In this document: positions 50,563 to 54,377 of the stretch, piece after piece
Layout of the letters: each line of letters starts with the position of its first letter
How positions within the stretch are numbered: position 1 is the first letter of the stretch
Assembly (NCBI GenBank): GCA_009779495.1
Contig: WRED01000011.1
Span: 1-54,377, forward strand
Direction: 5' to 3'
DNA: 54,377 nt
Origin: Oscillospiraceae bacterium
GTDB lineage: Bacteria; Bacillota; Clostridia; Oscillospirales; Acutalibacteraceae
Position numbers and translations under genes: made by a program
Notes under the pieces: model-generated
The model's database searches: none
The model's input: only the letters and a program-made list of their open reading frames with translations
What the model was told of the DNA's origin: nothing

Positions 50563-51951
50563 TTATTCTTCCGTCTCCGACGCTTCCTCAACGGCCGCCG
50601 GGGATTCTTCTTCAATTACCGGAGCAGCTTCCTCAACGGCCTCTTCTTCGCCTTTCTCCATCGGGTCGAGCAGCGCACGGATCGACAGGCTGACGCGCTT
50701 CTTCTCAAAGTCAATGTCCGTGACCTTGACCATGACCTTGTCGCCCACCCTGAGCGCGTCCTGCGGCTTCTCGATGTGGCGGTTGGCGATCTGCGAAATG
50801 TGGATCAAGCCGTCGATTCCCGGCATAACCGTGGCGAACGCGCCGAACGCCGTCATGCCGACGACCTCGGCCTCGGTCGCGGTGCCAACAGGACAGTCGC
50901 GGCGCAGAATCTCCCAGGGGTTGTCCTCCGCGCGCTTGTAGCCCAAGGATATCTTTTTCTTCTCATCGTCAAGCGCCTTGATGTAGACCTCAATCTCGTC
51001 GCCGACTTTTAATGCCTCTGAGGGGTGCTTAATACGCTTCCAGGAAATCTCGGAAATATGTACCATACCGTCCACGCCGCCGATATCGACAAACGCGCCG
51101 TAGGCCGTGAGCGATTTCACCGTCCCCTGGTAGACTTGTCCCGTCTGAGCCTGCGCCCAGAACTCCTCGGTCTTTGCCCTGCGCTCCTCGCGTATGACCG
51201 CGCGGGCCGAACCGACAGCGCGTTTACGCTGCTTGTTCACCTCGATGATGCGGAATTTGATCTTCTTTTTCAGCAGTTCTTCCAGCGGCTGATTGCGCGA
51301 TTCCGTCGCCAGTGACGCGGGAATGAACACCCTCACGCCGTTTGCCGTCACAAGCACGCCGCCGCGCACGACGTCGGTCACCAGGCCCTCAAAAATCTTA
51401 CCGTCGGTCTCACCCTCCATGACGTCGATCCACGCCTTGGCCGCGTCGAAGCGCTTTTTGGAAAGCATGACGGTGCCCTCGGCGTCGTTCGTTTTCATGA
51501 TGATGAGGTCAAGCTCGTCGCCGATTTTCAGGTCGGCGGCGGGGTTCGCCAGCGGATCGTCGCTGTACTCGTCAACGGGAACAAAGCCCGCGTGCTTCCT
51601 GCCGATATCGACCTGTATTTCAGACGGGGTTATCCCCATGACGACGCCTTTCACCTTTTGATCGGTGCTCATGCTCTTGAGAGATTCCTCCAAAGCCTCG
51701 GTGAATTCCATTTCGCCGTCCGGCTTCGTTTCCGCGGAGACTTCCGCGTTATCGCTGTCCGGCTCCGCTTCCACGGGAACTTCCCCGGAAACTTCCTCGA
51801 CGGCTTCCGCGCTTTCGCACGGCGCCTCTTCTTCGGAGATCGCCACATCGTCATTCGACTTTGACTGTTCAGTTTTCACCTCCTCTGTATCCGCTGTCTC
51901 CAAAGCGGTGTTTTCAAGCTCAACTGAATTTCCTTCCAAAATCTCGGACAT
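50563..51951 (-). CDS. rpsA: Ribosomal protein S1-like protein with four S1 domains
   Basis: ATG 51951 has AAGGAGG upstream. The 462-residue product has a very acidic N-terminal ~95 residues and four S1 domains; repeats three (VYQGTVKSLTAYGAFVDIGGVDGMVHISEI) and four (GMTAFGAFATVMPGIDGLIHISQI) are the most canonical. The C-terminus is again acidic. It binds mRNA and helps translation. In many Clostridia it lies downstream of cmk, plsC and ispH, often fused to ispH; here there is no ispH between plsC and rpsA. Confidence 0.92.
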   Translation of the reverse strand: MSEILEGNSVELENTALETADTEEVKTEQSKSNDDVAISEEEAPCESAEAVEEVSGEVPVEAEPDSDNAEVSAETKPDGEMEFTEALEESLKSMSTDQKVKGVVMGITPSEIQVDIGRKHAGFVPVDEYSDDPLANPAADLKIGDELDLIIMKTNDAEGTVMLSKKRFDAAKAWIDVMEGETDGKIFEGLVTDVVRGGVLVTANGVRVFIPASLATESRNQPLEELLKKKIKFRIIEVNKQRKRAVGSARAVIREERRAKTEEFWAQAQTGQVYQGTVKSLTAYGAFVDIGGVDGMVHISEISWKRIKHPSEALKVGDEIEVYIKALDDEKKKISLGYKRAEDNPWEILRRDCPVGTATEAEVVGMTAFGAFATVMPGIDGLIHISQIANRHIEKPQDALRVGDKVMVKVTDIDFEKKRVSLSIRALLDPMEKGEEEAVEEAAPVIEEESPAAVEEASETEE

Positions 51952-52168
51952 GGTTTTTAGTACCTCCTTATATTTTACGGAGCACAAGCTTCCGTAGTTA
52001 CGCCAATTCCCTGCGCGGCCCCCAAATCGAACCCGCGCTACTGCCGCATTTTATATTGTATCAAATATTTTCGCATTTGTACAGAGGTTTTTTAATAAAT
52101 TCGCAACAATTTTACGCAGTTCTTTTTGTGAGCCGTCACGGAAGCCCGGCATCTATCGTCAAGCCACG

Positions 52169-52203
52169 TCTAACATCTAAAATCTACCATCTAATGTCTA
52201 AGC
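52169..52203. repeat. TCTANNN heptad array over plsC stop codon
   Basis: Five exact 7-bp units, TCTAACA, TCTAAAA, TCTACCA, TCTAATG and TCTAAGC, run from 52169 to 52203. The stop codon of plsC (minus strand, 52193-52191) and its last codons lie inside. The same unit builds the outer arms of the palindrome at 6227-6435. Confidence 0.85.
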
Positions 52204-52826
52204 TCCCAAAGCGCGGTTATCCGCCCCATGATCATCCGCGACGCATCCCGAAGCTCCCGCGTCGAACGCTCGCCGTCCGTAAGTCCCAGCTCCTCATACG
52301 GGATCATCTCGCCGACGCGTATCGTCAGCCTTGAGCGGAACTTCGGCTTCTCCGACGCGTAAATCGACACCGGCAGTATATCCGCCTTGGCCGCTTTCGC
52401 GATGAGCGCCACGCCGGATTTTCCCTGTGCGGGCTTCAGGTCTTTCGAGCGCGTCCCCTCGGGAAATATCCCCAAAACGCCGCCTTGCTCAACAATCTTG
52501 ATGGAATACTCCACAGCGGTTTTGTCGGCGGTTCCCCTGCTGATCGGGAACCCGTTGAGGTGCGTAAAGAAAAAATTGACGAACGGATTGTCAAACAACT
52601 CTTGCTTGCCCATGAAGTGCATGGTCCGGGGGAAGCCTGTGGCAAAAAAGAACGGGTCGATTGACATAATGTGGTTCGATGCCAAAATAAATCCGCCGTC
52701 TTTAGGAATGTTCTCCAAGCCGATGTAATTGACTTTCATCATCAGCCTGCGCAAAATCTTGCCGATCGGGACCAGCGCTTTGTAGGTCTTTCTGTCACGG
52801 ACAACGCTGTAGTCAAATTGCTTCAT
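52191..52826 (-). CDS. plsC: 1-acyl-glycerol-3-phosphate acyltransferase
   Basis: The start overlaps the cmk stop (ATGA). The 211-residue product has the PlsC motifs SNHIMSIDP (NHxxxxD), the FFTHLNGFPISRG segment, and GIFPEGTRSKD. It puts the second acyl chain on lysophosphatidic acid at the membrane. Placement next to cmk is common in Clostridia. The last codons and stop lie in a heptad array. Confidence 0.93.
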   Translation of the reverse strand: MKQFDYSVVRDRKTYKALVPIGKILRRLMMKVNYIGLENIPKDGGFILASNHIMSIDPFFFATGFPRTMHFMGKQELFDNPFVNFFFTHLNGFPISRGTADKTAVEYSIKIVEQGGVLGIFPEGTRSKDLKPAQGKSGVALIAKAAKADILPVSIYASEKPKFRSRLTIRVGEMIPYEELGLTDGERSTRELRDASRMIMGRITALWELRH

Positions 52827-53500
52827 AAGAAATATTTTCTCCCTTCAATTACGTCTATCACAGCTTGGACCGACTGCTCAAGCGTCAGCCCCGTCGTGTC
52901 TATCAGCACCGCATCGTCCGCCTGCCTGAGCGGCGCGACGGCGCGGTTTGAATCGTTGTAGTCGCGCTTGATCATGTCCTCCAAAACTTCCCCATAGGTT
53001 TCGCTGGAGCCTTTTGCCCGCAGCTCGTCAAAGCGGCGTTTGGCGCGAACCTCCGCCGAAGCCGTGAGGAAGATTTTGATCTGCGCGTCCGGCAGGACGA
53101 CCGTCCCGATGTCGCGCCCGTCCATGACGCAGCTGTTTTTCCGCGCGATATCCTTTTGCAGGCCGAACAAAAACTCGCGCACAGCCGGGACAGCCGATAC
53201 GTTCGACGCCGCCATGGACGCCTCATGCCGCCTGATCGCCTCCGATACGTCCTCGTCACGCAGGAACACGCGCTGCTCACCGCCGATGAACCGCAGCGAT
53301 ATCTCCACGGTTTTCAGCGTTTCCTCCACCTGCGCGGGATCGGCCGTGTCAAGCCCCTGCCGCAGAACGTTGACTCCGATCGCGCGGTACAGCGCGCCCG
53401 TATCGACGTAAATGATGCCGAAGCGCGACGCGGCACGCTTGGCTATTGTGCTCTTTCCCGCGCCCGACGGACCGTCGATGGCGATGTTGATGACATTCAT
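52823..53500 (-). CDS. cmk: Cytidylate kinase
   Basis: ATG 53500 is chosen over an in-frame ATG 12 bases upstream, which would sit on the ribosome site. The 225-residue product has the P-loop IAIDGPSGAGKSTIAK, YVDTGALYRAIG, GRDIGTVVLPDAQIKIFLTAS, and the LID with Arg/Asp-rich RDYNDSNRAVAPL. It phosphorylates CMP and dCMP. It is followed by plsC with a 4-bp overlap. Confidence 0.95.
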   Translation of the reverse strand: MNVINIAIDGPSGAGKSTIAKRAASRFGIIYVDTGALYRAIGVNVLRQGLDTADPAQVEETLKTVEISLRFIGGEQRVFLRDEDVSEAIRRHEASMAASNVSAVPAVREFLFGLQKDIARKNSCVMDGRDIGTVVLPDAQIKIFLTASAEVRAKRRFDELRAKGSSETYGEVLEDMIKRDYNDSNRAVAPLRQADDAVLIDTTGLTLEQSVQAVIDVIEGRKYFL

Positions 53501-53550
53501 ACTTTTTACCATTCCTTGTTTTGTTTTACGGGGCGATGAGGATATGATAC

Positions 53551-53748
53551 TTATCTTTTAAGCATATTTACGTTTTCAACATATAAAGATATTTCACCGC
53601 AATTCGGGCAAACGGCGACTTTCGGCTTCTCAATCCGAACGGAGAACGCTCCCGGGCTGTCAGCGATTATGATTCCGTAGCCGTGACGCTCTATCCTGAT
53701 TCCGCAATTTTCAACCATCTCTGTTTCGCATCTGACGCATTTCCTCAT
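53551..53748 (-). CDS. Small CxxC/CxxC zinc-ribbon protein
   Basis: AGGAGG precedes ATG 53748. The 65-residue product has Cys4/Cys7 and Cys47/Cys50 (RKCVRCETEM and VAVCPNCGEIS), a two-stranded zinc-ribbon arrangement found in many small Clostridial proteins of unknown role; the spacing is unlike rubredoxin. It is cytoplasmic. It is encoded by a gene between cmk and a VOC-domain gene on the same strand, with no sign that they are functionally linked. Confidence 0.8.
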   Translation of the reverse strand: MRKCVRCETEMVENCGIRIERHGYGIIIADSPGAFSVRIEKPKVAVCPNCGEISLYVENVNMLKR

Positions 53749-53800
53749 TTTTGTTTCCTCCTGTGAAAATATAGGTACAACACATTCGATAGTGCTTATA

Positions 53801-54148
53801 TTATACGTGAGTGACAAAACGGATATGGTTGCCATCCGGGTCACAAAAAACCATATGGCGCGAACCCCACGGATTATTTACAGGAGGTTCAACGATTGAA
53901 ACATTCATTTTAAGTAACTTTTTATATTCCTCATCAACATTATCTGCGGAAAACCATAATACTATTTTTTCATTTATCGTATCGGCTACTTCACCGTCAT
54001 CCCAAATCACAAAACCGCCCCCGCTGTTAGGCAGATTTATATTAAAGTGAACACCTTCGCCGACGGCCTCAGCGCCTAATACTTCTTTGTAAAAATTAAC
54101 CATTGCAGCAATATTTTTCGATTTAATATAAAAGCCCAATAATTTCAC
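53801..54148 (-). CDS. VOC-family (glyoxalase/bleomycin-resistance-like) protein
   Basis: GTG 54148 with GGAGG seven bases upstream is the likely start; the frame runs on upstream without family similarity. The 115-residue product has one VOC module: KLLGFYIKSKNIAAMVNFYKEVLG, NINLPNSGGGFVIWDD, and the closing GSRHMVFCDPDGNHIRFV with the late Asp/Glu-type metal ligand region. Family members isomerise, cleave or bind small molecules; the ligand is not clear here. Confidence 0.85.
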   Translation of the reverse strand: MKLLGFYIKSKNIAAMVNFYKEVLGAEAVGEGVHFNINLPNSGGGFVIWDDGEVADTINEKIVLWFSADNVDEEYKKLLKMNVSIVEPPVNNPWGSRHMVFCDPDGNHIRFVTHV

Positions 54149-54377
54149 ATCTGCACCTCCGAAAATATCAATTATCCAATGCAGGAAAGGATTCGGAATC
54201 CGTCCCCTACATTTAGCGCACTGCATCGCCATACCCAAAAATTTTACGCAACTTCTAGGGCGTGTTTGAAAAATCCCCGTGTGCGGATTTTTGAGTGATT
54301 TTTTCGCCCGCACAAGATAAAATTTTGAAAGAATACTCCCGTATTTTAAGAAATTTTAACGCAGTGCGGCGGAAAAA
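54149..54377. other. Gene-free end of window with a hairpin
   Basis: Only one structure is evident: AAAAATCC (54269-54276) pairs with GGATTTTT (54285-54292), next to GGGCGTGTTTG, which resembles the tips of repeat or IS elements in related genomes (from memory). No gene is supported. Confidence 0.35.

Overview
The window is chromosomal DNA from a low-GC-lineage but fairly GC-rich Firmicute, most likely a gut, rumen or digester member of the Clostridia (Oscillospirales/Ruminococcaceae-like). This rests on strong AGGAGG-type ribosome sites, TTG/GTG starts, a type III pantothenate kinase, an ECF S-component, a cmk-plsC-rpsA cluster, BspA-type repeats with Big_2 domains, and a rumen-type permuted GH3 glucosidase. 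Gene density is high (about 45 confident genes). The first ~2.9 kb is visibly AT-richer than the rest. I found no tRNA, rRNA or CRISPR array.

Layout. 1-3000: the 3' part of a secreted SH3b/ricin/metzincin protease, then two tandem paralogous lipoproteins. 3000-6220 (minus): MFS transporter, sugar isomerase/epimerase, acetyl-xylan-esterase-like hydrolase. 6220-6440: a nested palindrome with mirrored promoters and ribosome sites that divides two divergent operons. 6444-13463 (plus): a tightly packed six-gene operon of a zinc-ribbon membrane protein, a zinc-ribbon/Big_2 protein, a GPH symporter, a secreted lipase-like hydrolase, an alkaline-phosphatase-superfamily enzyme and a NeuD-like acetyltransferase. 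13463-14240: a gene-poor stretch with a long hairpin, a free-standing promoter/structured RNA/terminator cassette, an IS200-type transposase remnant and a MITE. 14240-16153: secreted metallo-beta-lactamase-fold protein and arylamine N-acetyltransferase. 16154-19255: a second IS200 remnant and a permuted GH3. 19651-22527: ilvE and a BspA/Big_2 surface protein.

22818-29667 (minus): sugar nucleotidyltransferase, GH84 hexosaminidase, GlcNAc-kinase-like protein, dTDP-glucose dehydratase, PI-PLC-like protein and CAP lipoprotein, suggesting amino-sugar salvage and cell-surface work. 29956-34116: coupled operon of aldose epimerase, two flavoproteins and a PNPOx-fold protein. 34234-37663: CorC/CNNM-type transporter and two bacterial PH-domain membrane proteins. 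Then a class B PBP, a secreted Ig-like protein, Hsp33, a Ca-type P-ATPase, a CPBP protease, a DUF4091 protein, proC, an MscL with a zinc ribbon, coaX plus an ECF S-component, and finally rpsA, plsC, cmk, a small zinc ribbon and a VOC protein.

The most unusual thing about the window is its intergenic DNA. Several families of palindromic or MITE-like repeats occur, some more than once. Arrays of 7-bp heptad repeats repeatedly sit directly on stop codons or ribosome sites. One candidate stand-alone structured RNA lies at 13545-13718.
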